Shown here: piece after piece, positions 36,353 through 49,100 of the stretch
How the letters are laid out: every line of letters starts with the position of its first letter
How positions within the stretch are numbered: the first letter of the stretch is position 1
NCBI GenBank assembly: GCA_949775045.1
Contig: OX459096.1
Span: forward strand, 42,448,959-42,512,958
DNA length: 64,000 nt
Source of the DNA: Metridium senile
Lineage: Eukaryota; Cnidaria; Anthozoa; Actiniaria; Metridiidae
Direction: 5' to 3'
The notes under the pieces: generated by a model
The model's input: only the letters and a program-made list of their open reading frames with translations
The model's database searches: none
What the model was told of the DNA's origin: nothing
Program-made: the position numbers and the translations under genes

Positions 36353-38280
36353 TTTCTTTTTGCTTTATAAACACATAAAAGTCATTTAAAAGCTTCTAAA
36401 TCTATTCATAGTTTATTTAGAGTTGGGTCTCCATAATAAAGGGATTTGCTGCAGACAATTTAATGATTTTTGACATTTTTTTGGTGTAGCGTCGATTTTC
36501 ACGCTTCATTGATTTGTGATGTCGTTGGGAGCTGACAGTAAACAGTCTCCTGATGATGTCACACAATACAATGAATCTACAATCTGTTCAAGCTTAAACA
36601 ACAAAAGTACAATTTTGCTTCAGCACTGTACTAGAAAGATCACAACAGGTCTTATAACCAACTAGTTTGAGGTTTGACTTCGTTATATATTTGAAAGGAA
36701 AGTCTGCTAAAGTCATTACAATATGACCTGCTGTTGTCAAGATGTTTTGTAGTCGGACGGTAGTTGTGATGGTTTAAACATGTGTTGTGTGGACGCTGCT
36801 TGCCCTTGTTGCCGCGCTTTCATCTTGGATTAACCGTTGGTAAACTTCTTCGTAGCAAGCGGGCTCCCTGTGTTGATTACACAGGAAGCCCAAATTGAAA
36901 ATAAAATGACGTGTGTGATCTGCTAAAATACAAGTGAAGCAAATTCGAGACTAATGCATCACACTATGTTTAGCAAAGAAATCATTCTGGATAAGATCTT
37001 TTTCTTTTGATAAATAGGTTTTATCTAAGGTTTTTAATGAAGCTGAAGGCAAGCAATATAAAGTAGCGCTGAAACACGCCGCACAGCATGGGTCGCTGAA
37101 ACGAGTAAAAGCAGGAGCCCATTAATGGGCTCCTGGTAAAAGATAACATACCCACCCCTCCCTGGAGGCAAAATACTAAATTATGGTTGAAGACTACGTT
37201 TAATAATGCAGTAATGCCTCTATTTATTAATATAATAATACTGTACACAGACAATGACCATCAAGCATGTATTGAAGGAATAGAAAACGAGGCAGCGTGC
37301 TCTATCGAGTCATAGAGCACGCGGGAATTTTAAGAAGACGAGAGAAGCGTTAGGAGAAGTACTGACGCGTAGCGGAGTGCTTCTCAGCGCTTCTCAAGTC
37401 TTCTTAAAATTCCCAAGTGCTCTATGACTCAATAGAGCACTGCTGCCGAGTTTTCTATTTCTTTTATAAAATATTTAGTAGTTAAAATCAAACGAATCGA
37501 CGCTCCGTGCACTGTTGAGTTATAGAGAACGCTTCTCAGCCAATCAGAGCGCGCGATTTATATCAAATATTTTATAAACATGTATGTTGGTATAGTACGT
37601 GGCCAGTTTTTGCCGAGTGGACGTTTTCTCATACAAGAGCCTCTCCCAGGGGTTTTATGGAACAAGGGACCAAACTATAATGGGGGATCATGGGAACAGC
37701 GGTAAAACATTTAAGGGGAACAGGTATTTTAATTATTTGGAACAAGGAAAGAAATGCATAATTTTTAAGGGATAAAGAGAACATACATCCCGAGATTGTG
37801 TGATTTGCTTTCCACTCTCGATTCGATCGCGAGTTGCGCGCTCTTCGAATTACGCGCTATATCACGCCCCCACTGAGTTTGACCACGCCCAGCGCATAAC
37901 TCGATAAAACTAACACAACCTAATTTCACAAAGGTTCTGTAATTTATTTGTGGTTTCAAATTCACCCAAACATAAAACAGCTCTAAACTGTAATGTTTAA
38001 ATTCTGTCCACAGCAAAATACTATAGTTTGTCTGATGGAAATTAAAACTCGTTCATAATAACACTAATCAATCTTAATTCTAGGAATAACCAAAACTGCA
38101 AAGAAAAATAGAACTTAAAAAGAGTTAGATTCTACATGCAAAACTGACGAAAATAGATATAAAAAAGACTCAATGTAATCTTACCTAGTCACAGCCAACT
38201 ACTGTAAGCGCGCGCTTTTTAATAAAGCGCGCACGAGTAGTTTGAATATCGTAGAAAAAACTATAACGTACGAGTTATAA
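36353..38280. other. Intergenic region with palindromes
   Basis: No gene recognised. It holds the 37277-37470 palindrome and a CG-rich inverted pair near 38208-38236 (AAGCGCGCGCTTTT / AAAGCGCGC). Confidence 0.5.
37277..37470. mobile_element. Large near-perfect palindrome (MITE)
   Basis: Arms share TGCTCTATxGAGTCATAGAG and GGGAATTTTAAGAAGACGAG with their inverse on the right, and ends read AGAAAACGAGGCAGC / GCTGCCGAGTTTTCT. Outer sequence to about 37580 has ATAAAATATTT and its inverse. Confidence 0.7.
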
Positions 38281-38289
38281 GGAATTGAA

Positions 38290-38940
38290 AAGGTCTACCA
38301 GTCAAAAATTGTTTTCCTTATGAATAAAAATTTAGAAGGAAAACTAAGTGTAAGAGACAACGTTTCGTTGTTATCTCGACAACATCATCAGGTAGTCAAA
38401 CGAAGTACAAGAACTATATGCAAATATAGCTAAATCAAATTGGACTGACAATATGCTTAGTCAATGAAAATTTACTGGCTTTAATTGTATAAAAGACTAA
38501 ATTCTTTGGTTCTTCCCTTCTACAATATGAAATTTACGAGATCTTTTGTAGTCCAAAATCAAAAGATAACACGTCAAGATTCAATGCCTTACACTTTGTA
38601 ATGTTTGGAAAATCGAGCATTTGCAATTCTTTTAAAATTGTTTCACCTGCTTTAACGTACTAAGCTAAAGTGTCGTCAGCGTATCGTTTCCAGCCTAGTA
38701 AAGAATCTTGAAGTGTAGGGACTATGGAACACTCAAGTTCTACCATGTCATGAGATGTTTTCTAGAACGGGTCCTAGCGGTGAACCAATAGCTACGCCAT
38801 CAGATTGTGTGTAGATCTGGTCATTGAAACTAAATGGTATTTCTTTAGTGCACAGTTGGAGAAGTTTCTTAAGGTCTTGTGGTCTATATTTCTAAATACG
38901 TTGTCAAAGCCAAGCGGCAATATGTTCTCGTGAAATGATT
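38290..38940 (-). mobile_element. Penelope-like retroelement remnant
   Basis: Minus-strand conceptual reading gives IPFSFNDQIYTQSDGVAIGS then PLGPVL (about 38870-38768) and GWKRYADDTLA (about 38696-38664). The 'DGVAMGSPLxPVLAN' and 'RYxDDT' blocks are typical of Penelope-like reverse transcriptases. Stops and frameshifts break the frame, so it is inactive. Downstream, in the expected LTR-like region, lies a hammerhead-like core (38362-38391). The flanks of the element are not clear. Confidence 0.7.
38355..38400 (-). ncRNA. Hammerhead-like ribozyme core in the Penelope remnant
   Basis: Minus strand: CTGATGA (38391-38385), stem II GTTG..CAAC, then GAAA and a nearby GTC. The outer stem I pairing is poor, so it may be decayed. 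The position 3' of the polymerase fits the ribozyme-bearing LTRs of Penelope elements. Confidence 0.5.
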
Positions 38941-39009
38941 TGTTATCTTTTTTTTTTTAAGTTGTTATTCTAAATTATTATTAAAAAATTTTTATGTTTT
39001 TTTTTTAGA

Positions 39010-39170
39010 AATGCTAAGAGGTTATTAACCGAGCGCGAGGTCTGTATGGAAAATATCAGACCGAGGTCTTGACAGTACGGAACGAGCGCAGCGAGGTCCG
39101 TACAAAAAAGACCGAGGTCTGATATTTTCCATACAGACCGAGCAAGCGAGGTTAATAACTCGTTTATTAT
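39010..39170. mobile_element. Palindromic MITE
   Basis: GAGGTTATTAACCGAGCG... GAGGTCTGTATGGAAAATAT and the inverse ATATTTTCCATACAGACCGA.. GAGGTTAATAAC. Centre near 39085. Confidence 0.7.
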
Positions 39171-39172
39171 AT

Positions 39173-39452
39173 AAAGCCTGGTTTTCACTAGCGACGCAAG
39201 CGCAAGCGCAGACGCAAGCGCAAGCACAAGAGGCCTTATTTCGTAGTGAAAACCGCCCACGCAAGCGCAAGCACAAACGCAAGCGCAAGGTATCAAAAAT
39301 GTTCCTTTTTTCTTGCGTTTGCGCTTGTGCTTGCGCGTGGCACTAGTGAATAGTTTGTTTGCGCTTGCGCTTATTCACGTCTCGTTTTCATATGCTTGTG
39401 CTTGCGCTTGCGTTTGCGCTTGCGTTGCGTCTCTAGTGAAAACCAGGCTTAA
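39173..39452. mobile_element. MITE with GCAAGC-rich arms
   Basis: Ends AAGCCTGGTTTTCACTAG and CTAGTGAAAACCAGGCTT. The arms are iterated GCGCAAGC. A partial copy is at 56805-56918. Confidence 0.8.
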
Positions 39453-40572
39453 CGACGCGAGTTACTTTCGAATGGCTTCCCAGTAGTTTTACTGAAAAAG
39501 AGCGAATTGAAACCTGTTGAAACCGGTTTTCATTCAGCATGCATGTGACGGCTGCTTCAACAAACTTACAGAAATTTTAATGCCAAAATACAGTGAAAAT
39601 ATTTAAATTACTGCAGCTTTCTCCATCATTCCAAATCAAAGATCATTTAAAGACAAAGGGTTTTGTTTATATCTCAAAATCAAAGAAAGTCAAGAAACAA
39701 AAAACTGACAAATTTTACAGAGAATTTTAGCTGACATAAGCAAGCGAACCATGATGGATGATGAAATGAGGTGAAATTGTCGGTCTTGTTGACATTTGCA
39801 TCGAGAAATAGAGCCTACGGAAGCTTATTTTTCGATGAATAATAATAAGAACTTTAATCAAAATCATCGTCAACTGTTGACGGAATTAATTTGTCTGTGT
39901 CATAATATATGAAGAAGATGAAAGCATGAGGATCGCTGGCAGGACTTAGAATCAAGTAAACCGACCTTTTTAAAGATGTTTGATCCTTTTGTATGCAGAC
40001 AAAGAAAGACAATAACACTTCCTGACTTCAAAAACGTTGTTAACTTTAGTAGACAAACTTATTGTGAATTTTAAAGATAGCTCAACGTACCCACCGCCGT
40101 CGGATGTTGTTTACAAGGATAGATAAAAACTTAAAGTATAATTTTCAACTATTAATATTGCGGTATGTGAACGAGCTTTATGTTCTTTCTTTCTTTTTAG
40201 AGAATTAAAAACAACTTTTAGGTATTCTCACAACCTTTTGTGTATTCTCTCTTGAATTTTTGCAATATTGATTTGATTTTCTCAACTTTTGCTTGTCAAA
40301 ATGTTTGCAAAAACTAGGAATGCTCGCCACTTAGCCTTTAATTTTCTTTCATGCAGTCGTTTTTTTTTGTTTTTTTTTATCGCATTCTGTAAAGACAGAA
40401 AGACAACAAAGTTTGAATCTCGCGCGAAAAAAACCGCGAAGCTTACTACATCCGGGACACCGGTCCTGCAGATAAAAAATATAGCCCGTGGTCCGTGATA
40501 CGCAAAATACAGCCCGCGCGCGAGCCAATCAGATTGCACGAAATTAACCAGTCATATAATAAAAGAGTTTAT
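39453..40572. other. Intergenic region downstream of the pentraxin gene
   Basis: No gene seen. Short open frames near 40300 on both strands are low-complexity and lack domains. At 40500-40565 GCCAATCAGATTGCACG resembles the outer end of larger palindromic elements such as that at 37.5 kb. Confidence 0.45.
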
Positions 40573-43500
40573 CTACACACAATCTTTGATAGAGATCAAT
40601 TTGATTTCTCCTTGACCAATACTTGTAAGATTCGACCATCTAACTATATTTCCGTCTCCGCTGACGGAACATGACGTAGCCAGGTCAGTCACCTCTTGGG
40701 CTGAGAGTACCCTGTTCCACATGTTGACACTGGTCATATTTCCTTGAAAACTTTGAGTGGAAGAGAATCCACCGACATAGCTGTCAGCCTCTTGTCCCAA
40801 TAGGACAGTTCCACTTCCAATCACTCGACCGATGTTTCTAATATTTTGGTAAGAAACAGTTCCGTTGATGTACAGTTTGTACACGCCGTCGCTGTTTTGC
40901 CACGTGAGACACACGTGATGCCAGAAGCCGTCAGTGAGAATAATCGAAGGAATGCTTTATGAAAAAATAAATAAATGAATAAAATAAATAAATAAACAAA
41001 TCAATCCATCAGTCAATCAACTAATTAATCAACCAATCAATCAACGAATTAATTAGTCAATCAAGCAAACGATCAATCAATCAGTTATTCAAACAATCAA
41101 TCAGTCAACCAATCAATATTTCAGCCAATTAATTAATCAATCAATCAATCAATCAATTAATCCAAAAACTTGTAAATAAAAATCCAATTGATCTATCAAC
41201 CAAGTATTCAATCAATCAATCAATCAATCAAAACTTGTAAATAAAAATCACCGTCATCATAGTTAAAGGGCGATGTTCAACCTTGATGCACCTCATTCGT
41301 TTTTTTGTCGCTATTCGATAAAATATACCAACAAAGCTCCACTCCTAAATATATGTAAATGTAATCTATGAATCAAACCACTGCAAATAAAATATCTTCT
41401 CAAAACCAATGGATGGAAAAGGATTGCAATAAATATTAGAATATCTACAGAGATTTACGATCGCGGTGCATCAGGGGTGATCACTGGCAGTCTAAATTAT
41501 TATCTCAGCCTTGTAAGAATCGATGTTATATCAAATGAGCATAAAACTTACTTTATCCAAGAATCTGCCAGCAAGATGGAGGTTCTGAAGTCGTAGAAAC
41601 TCAACCCGATCTCGTTAAAGTCTCCGGTGATGTCCACAACGTACTGAAAGGCTGCATGATTGGTTGTCCCTGGAACTATCTGAGCCCATAAAGCTACTGT
41701 GAAGGCAGTCAATGACAGATTGGGCATGTCAACTACGACTTTGTCGGTGGTACTCTTTCGTGGAAATACCAAAACTGCCGCAGGTTCTTTGGCTTAAAGA
41801 AATATCCAATGTTAGTCAAATTTATCATGATTAAAGTGTTTACAACGTTACTTTCTTGGACAATAGGTTTATTACCGAGATTTCGAACTAAAATAGAATA
41901 GAACAACCGCTTGAGCTATATGTAGTATATATGAATATCATGTTCGATGATGTCATTCAGCTTATTCATGAACTTAAGTTTTGAAATGTTATTTTTAGTT
42001 TCAATTATTTTAGCCGTTAGACTGTAGGCTGCAGAGCAGGCGTTCTTTTAGCTTTTTAGAGAATTTAGGAATTTGGGCTTCCTGTGTTAGTTTTATGACC
42101 GTGCGAAATATGGAGGTGAGCCAAAAATCCAATTTTCGCTCGATTCCATTTTTCGGTCGGAATCCCAAGATCCTAAATTGTCTAAAAAGCTAAAAGAACG
42201 CCTGCTTTGCAGGTTAGTTAGACTGAATTTATATTAGTTTTTTATTCATATATAAACTATCCCATATTATAAAGCGCATCGAGGCGCAGGATGCGCAATA
42301 TAAATATGATTTTATATTTTTTCGTTTAGGAGGATGCATATTTTAGTTCAAAAAGCTCCGTTAAAACTCTAGTCTATTATCGATGATTTACTATGAGTAG
42401 CAATGCACTAGCGTACAAACAAACAATTAATCTTATGATTATGTTAATTATTCAAAGTTCACTTTTTTATCATCTTATTGGTCGCGAGTGTAGCACGTGA
42501 ACGTGAAAATTCGAATGTTTCGATAAAATAGTACTGTACAGCAACGATATAACAAAACGCAGAAATGACCCGAGCAAGACTCGAACCCACAGCATTAACA
42601 TCTGGCTTTGATGATGATGACAATAATTATGAGAATGATGATAATGAAGATTATGAAGATGAAGTTGACGATGGTGATGGTGATTGTGATGGTGATGGTT
42701 ATTATTCCTATAATGATGATTATGATGATGATTATGGTTGTAATAAAGAGGTAAATTTTACACCGTAAAAAAATAAGAAAGTTAAAGTACTTTGATTACT
42801 GTACTATGATGATGATGATGATGATGATGGTAATGATGACGATGACTATGATGATGAAGATAGTGATGATGATGTTGATGGTGATAATAATAATGATGAT
42901 AATGATGAAGATGATAATAATGATTTTAATGATGATGATAATGCAGATTATTAAGATTATGATAACGTTGATGATTATGATTATGAAAGTTTTGAAAGAT
43001 GATCGATGATGATTGTGATAATGATGATTACGATGGCTTTGCTAAGCTAATAGGTTCCGAGGGGCCTGAAAGCAAGTGCAAGATTAATCAGTGATGTTAT
43101 TTTCACCAACATCATTGTAATTGCCTCGGTAGAGAAAGCTAGCTCCTGCCATGAAAACAAGGAAATTTGAATTCAAAAAAGCTTTTTTGAAGCATTGTTC
43201 TATTATTTCTAATGTGCACATCATTGACTTACGTGGAATAAGTTTACATTTGTAGTTAATTCCATCACTCTCAACTATACAATCGTAGGAAGAATTTCTG
43301 CACAGACTATTACTGCATTTACTGACTGGACGAGGAAAGTAGTTCAAATACGTAGAGCCACTCGAGTTAACCATACTTTCAGGATTGGTTAGATGATTGG
43401 CATCATTCAGCTCACAGATGCTAGGTCGGGCGTTGTTATATAAATTAATGCTGTGGCAGTTGTTAGTCGATTCACATTCCTGCATGCAATGGAAGAGTGA

Positions 43501-43623
43501 AGATGTTGATGTACTGTTGATCACGTGACCTTCTAGTTTGACGTCATGTTCAGAGTAGACAGCAGCGAACTCTTGGCCGTGTATCCATGGGACGAGTATG
43601 GCAATCAGCAATGACGTCAGCAT
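40573..43623 (-). CDS. Secreted PAN/apple + EGF-like + pentraxin (LamG-fold) protein
   Basis: Three exons (minus), 43623-43233, 41792-41552 and 40954-40573, join in phases 1 and 2 to give 337 aa. Residues 1-16 (MLTSLLIAILVPWIHG) form a signal peptide. A PAN/apple-like Cys module follows (CMQECESTNNCHSINLYNN), then a short EGF-like region (KCSNSLCRNSSYDC). Exons 2-3 encode a concanavalin/pentraxin fold: LTAFTVALWAQ, then HVCLTWQN, close to the pentraxin signature HxCxSWxS, and LLGQEADSYVGGFSSTQSF with NMWNRVLSAQEV. Pentraxins are extracellular, often Ca-dependent recognition proteins, so innate recognition or adhesion is a reasonable guess, not shown. Several N-glycosylation sites (NSTS, NGT). 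A full six-Cys EGF pattern is not evident. No transmembrane segment is seen. Confidence 0.82.
40965..41235. repeat. (AATC)n-rich tract in an intron
   Basis: Degenerate AATC/AATA repeats right at the acceptor side of exon 3 of the pentraxin gene. Confidence 0.75.
42022..42222. mobile_element. MITE, relative of 6286-6450
   Basis: GCAGGCGTTCTTTTAGCTTT and AAAGCTAAAAGAACGCCTGC are perfect inverse copies; the ends AGGCTGCAG/CTTTGCAGG match the 6.3 kb element. Confidence 0.8.
42560..42612 (-). mobile_element. tRNA-like SINE fragment
   Basis: The minus strand reads GTGGGTTCGAGTCTTGCTCG, a B-box. No A-box remains because a GAT microsatellite begins at the adjacent side. Weak. Confidence 0.35.
42605..43030. 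repeat. Imperfect (GAT)n array
   Basis: Two GAT-rich blocks separated by about 55 bp in intron 1 of the pentraxin gene. The acidic open frames are artefacts. Confidence 0.85.
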
Positions 43624-43667
43624 TTCATTATCTAGAACTAAAGCAGTTAGCTTGTTAGGAGTTTTTT

Positions 43668-43817
43668 TTTAGTAATAGAGTAGTTTGAGTGGGAAACTGA
43701 CAGTAATAGTTACTGTATAGTGACGGTACTGTTACTGCAGAATTTTCTAAAGTTTATACGGTACGGCCACGATACGGTAAGTTCAGTTTCCCACTCATAA
43801 GAAAACCGCTCTATGTA
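43668..43817. mobile_element. MITE, TAGAGYGGTTTTCGTATGAG family, copy 1
   Basis: AGTGGGAAACTGACAGTAAT and the inverse GTTTCCCACTCATAAGAAAA, interior GTTACTGCAGAATTTTC. Upstream of the pentraxin gene start. Confidence 0.75.
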
Positions 43818-43969
43818 AGGGTTAGTTACCGAAAACGGAGGCTAGCTCTTAGCTATAAACAGTGTGATTCCCACGTACATGGAATTATTGGATATCAAAT
43901 TTAGCTAAATGTAATTTAGGCAAAGTTAAAATCAAAGCAGCTGTAGTCTAATAGATTGTATCAGGCCTC

Positions 43970-44300
43970 TTGTGTGCATGGGTGGGCCCGCTTCATCTAG
44001 CCTACGTTACATCGTGTACTACGTTACATACGTTACATACGTGTAACGCAGGCTAGCTTCATCATGTGGCTCTGTGGGGATGATCCCTGTGGGTTTTTGT
44101 TATGTTTTTTGTACGACGTCTCTTGTGTGCGTGGGTCTGCTTCGTCTGTGGCTTGCCGGGGCTGACCCCCGTAGTGTTTTTGCTATGTTTTTGGTGCACC
44201 TACTGTGTCTTGTAGGTGTACGAGCGGTTGCCATAGCATGGGATCCCTGTGGTGCTTGTGTGTGGCTCTCCCGGTCAGCGGATTCCTGCAAGAATGTGGG
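43970..44300. repeat. Degenerate 85-bp tandem repeat, GC-richer than its surroundings
   Basis: Units share TCTTGTGTGCGTGGGTCTGC and GTGTTTTTGCTATGTTTTT, about 85 bp apart once the 58-bp insert at 43998-44055 is removed. An 84-codon frame through it is composition-driven. Confidence 0.55.
43998..44055. mobile_element. 58-bp micro-MITE with 8-bp target duplication
   Basis: Ends TAGCCTACGTTAC and GTAACGCAGGCTA. Flanked by perfect GCTTCATC at 43990-43997 and 44056-44063. An 8-bp duplication points to hAT-type mobilisation. Confidence 0.8.
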
Positions 44301-44344
44301 GCGCCCCTTCATGTTTGAAGGGCCGTAATGTGACTCCATCACTA

Positions 44345-44955
44345 CAGTTTTGACTTTACTGGTTTGTGTGTTTTTGTGTTTTGTGATATTAATGGAACAA
44401 TAGTTAATTTTTAAACTCTTTATTATTGTTCTAATATTCTTTATGTTTGCTCATTCTTGTTAAATTAAATCCTGAAATCCGTAAGCTCGAAATTAAATTA
44501 ACAACCAGAAAACGCCTCATTTAAAGGGACATAGCCAACCGTGATGCTTAGCGGTCATAACTCGATTTTCTCACATACAGAAAATCAGAAATCTTGAATA
44601 ATCGTCAACTGAATCAAATTTGTAAGATTACAATAAACATCAGCATGACTTCGAAAGCCTGTGTAGTGTTTGAGAACTTTTAAATCCGCCAGGTGTTTGT
44701 CGTTTTATATGAAGAATTTTGTTACTTTTTAAAGCTAAGTTAAAAAAACCTCTGTAATTAGTTAATGGAATATATTCAAACAAGTCTCACAAATAAAAAC
44801 AACGGTTTGCACTAGTTTATACAATTTTGTTTGTAAAGTTGTTTTTCTTTGTGCGTTTATGTTAAATTTGTGAAATTCATAACAAAGTCTTTCAATTCAT
44901 GGATATATATATATATATAGCACTCTATAAACAACATTGTGCGAATTAGTACAAA
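44345..44955. other. AT-rich intergenic stretch
   Basis: Nothing recognised except a short (AT)n at about 44902-44920. Confidence 0.5.
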
Positions 44956-44959
44956 ATCC

Positions 44960-45071
44960 TTTCATACGAAAACCACTCTAAAAACATTCTGAAATTCTGC
45001 AGTAACAGTGACGTAACTGTGTAGTAACTATATTACGGTCAGCTCCCCACTCATACGAAAACCACTCTAAA
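44960..45071. mobile_element. MITE, TAGAGYGGTTTTCGTATGAG family, copy 2
   Basis: CATACGAAAACCACTCTAAA occurs at both sides (direct here), interior CTGCAGTAACAGTGACG. Probably one and a half fused copies. Confidence 0.65.
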
Positions 45072-45104
45072 AAGGACTGAATGATGTATAAAGTAAAATA
45101 TATA

Positions 45105-46700
<1,596 letters not shown>

Positions 46701-47042
46701 GCTCGAGTCTAAAAATGCAAACGGTTCTCCGTCTTGGTCCCCAAATTGGAGGGTCAGGTCCCAGGCGTTCCTAGTAGTACATGACAGCGCATGAGCAACG
46801 ATCGCTGACCGAAGGCTCATACGAACGAATAAATATCGATTGAAATGAAAACTTGTTTTTATTTGTGATGTGATTGACGAGACTGACGCTGATTGGCGTT
46901 GTCATTATTTTGGATAACATGTGAAGACGAGTCATTGTGAAAATGACGAATAAATTGTTCGATTGAACATCGACTCGCGTTTACTCGTTTAACTCTGATC
47001 ACGCAGAAAGTATTGGCTATATTTTTTGGACTGATGATCTGC

Positions 47043-47265
47043 AAGACATTCCCCATTGTTAGTTGCTGTACTACAGGGTTGACTCCCGAAATATAGGCCG
47101 GAATGATCCACCGTTAGCGAAGTCCTTTCTCCCCCCCCCCCCCCCCCCCCCCAATTCCCCATTGTTAGTTGCTGTACTACAGGGTTGACTCCCGAAATAT
47201 AGGCCGGAATGATCCACCGTTAGCGAAGTCCTTTCTCCATCCCCCCCCCCCCCCCCCCCCCCTCC
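47043..47265. repeat. Two-copy tandem duplication with poly-C tracts
   Basis: A unit of about 105 bp (CCCCATTGTTAGTTGCTGTA .. GTTAGCGAAGTCCTTTCTCC) is duplicated, each copy ending in a pure C run of about 20. Confidence 0.9.
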
Positions 47266-47559
47266 CCCCTCGGGACTGAATTACAGTCCACTTCTTGTTT
47301 TTATTTATTTGGTGTTTTAATCTATATATACAGGACTATAATTCATTGTCAAGACCACACACAAGGCCAATTTCAAAACTCGTAGTCTACTCAATCTTGT
47401 AGTCAAATCCTATAAGTTCCCTATTGAGAAATCCAAAACGATGATTGAAAATGGCGGGTATGACTATTGAGAAGCTGTAGCAATCAAAGTTTTGCAGTCA
47501 AAATAGTGCGCTATGAATGAATTTTTAATGTGTTATAACTAATTCAGACAATGCTGTCG

Positions 47560-48060
47560 GTCTCAAATGTACGCGACTGGACCGATACGATACGGTTACG
47601 ATACAATATGCATGGTTACGACAGAAATTTCGAATGTTTTTACTGGAAATTTCGATACTGATATGGTTACGATACGATACGGTTATGAAAATAATTTGTA
47701 ACCTTTTTTATCGAGATTTCAGCATTGATATATGGTTACGATACGATACGACTACGACAGGAATTTATAATGTTTTTATCGAGATCACGATACTGATACG
47801 ATTACGATACGATACGACTATACGACTGGAATGTTGAATGTTTTAGCGAGATAACGATACTGATACTGATACTGATACGGTTACGATACGTACAGGAATT
47901 TTTAATGTTTTTATCGAGATTACGATACTGATACGGTTACGACAGAAATTTTTAATTACGAAATGATACGGTTACGACAGGGATTTTCAATGTTTTTATC
48001 GAAATTACGTTTCTCATGTGATCTTACGGTTACGAAATGATACAGTTACCCGATACTGTG
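47560..48060. repeat. Minisatellite of GATACGGTTACGA units
   Basis: Degenerate units of about 65-70 bp: CGATACTGATACGGTTACGA then CAGGAATTTTTAATGTTTTT. The unit matches the interior of the TAGAGYGGTTTTCGTATGAG MITE family, and the right edge GGTTTGCTTTCCATTCATAT resembles that MITE's end. Confidence 0.75.
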
Positions 48061-48482
48061 CGGTTTGCTTTCCATTCATATAAAATAAAAAAAGCATATC
48101 GCAGCCTTTTGAAATTTAAGATATACATTATATATATGTGTGAGGGATCGGAAGTTAATAACAAATTGTTCGAGATCCCACGGGTTAATATTCTAGAATC
48201 TCCGAATAATTTGCTCACAATTGAGGATAAGGCTGCGCAACAGAGAATTTCAAACTAGAGTATGATATGATAAAACTTACCTTAGTTTCCGCTTTTCGTC
48301 GCCTTCGTTTCGCTTTTACAGACAAGACTAGACAATCAACATAGTTTTTCAAATAACCAAATGTCAGGTTTTTTTTACTATGATTTTCACTGTAGATCGT
48401 TAATTGGTTGACGCCGATTATTTTTTTGTGAGATTCTGAGGAGCATATATAAAAAGAGGACGAGAGGCGATGAATTAATGAA

Positions 48483-48780
48483 CGAAGCACCACGGGGGAT
48501 GAAGCAGACAATGATAATACGAAATTAAGCGAGCCAGAACTAGCTATTATGCCGGCGATATTAAAAATATTAAAGAAATTAGCGATATTGATTTTAAACA
48601 GAACTCGAAAGTTAATGAGAAAAATCCAAACAGAACACAGATGTCTGAACTATTTACCAAATGATTTATTTCGATTTTTGAGATTGAGAAAATTTGAACT
48701 TGAAAAGAAAGATTGAAATGAAAAATCACATGAGTATATATAGTATTCAATTTGCTATGAATAGATATCAGGAATATTCT
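48483..48780. repeat. 295-bp dispersed repeat, copy A
   Basis: From GAAGCACCACGGGGGATGAA to ATATCAGGAATATT, over 90 percent like 50030-50321. Both keep a short open frame starting MPAILKILKKLAILIL (54 codons). Confidence 0.85.
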
Positions 48781-48856
48781 AGCGCACATAATACAAAGAA
48801 TATAAATATAATCCTTTATATGTATTCGAATTAATATTAATACTGTCATTCAGTTT

Positions 48857-49100
48857 CTCCAGGTTTTTTCGTATGAGTTCGAGTGGGAAACTTAACGTAA
48901 TAGTTACTGCACAGCTACGATACTGTTACTACAGAAATTTCGACTGTTTTCAAGTATTAGAGTGGTTTTCGTATGAGTGGGAAACTTACCGTAATAGTTA
49001 CTGCACAGTTCCGGTACTGTTACTGCAGAATTTTCAAATGATTTATAGAACTTACGGTACAGTTACTGTTACGGTACGCTTATACGAAAACCGCTCTATA
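48857..49100. mobile_element. MITE, TAGAGYGGTTTTCGTATGAG family, copies 3 and 4
   Basis: The complete copy at 48957-49100 has ends AGAGTGGTTTTCGTATGAGT and TATACGAAAACCGCTCTA, interior TAGTTACTGCACAG. A partial copy at 48857-48956 precedes it head to tail. Confidence 0.8.

Noticed and set aside
42565..43009. Acidic Asp/Tyr and Met-rich frames
   Set aside because: GAT microsatellite in an intron of the pentraxin gene.
44074..44342. Open frames of 80-84 codons on both strands
   Set aside because: They lie in a GC-richer degenerate tandem repeat, and both strands are open, which points to composition.
48215..48511. 98-codon minus frame with a GTAAGT donor-like site at its end
   Set aside because: No recognisable domain or partner exon; overlaps a dispersed repeat.
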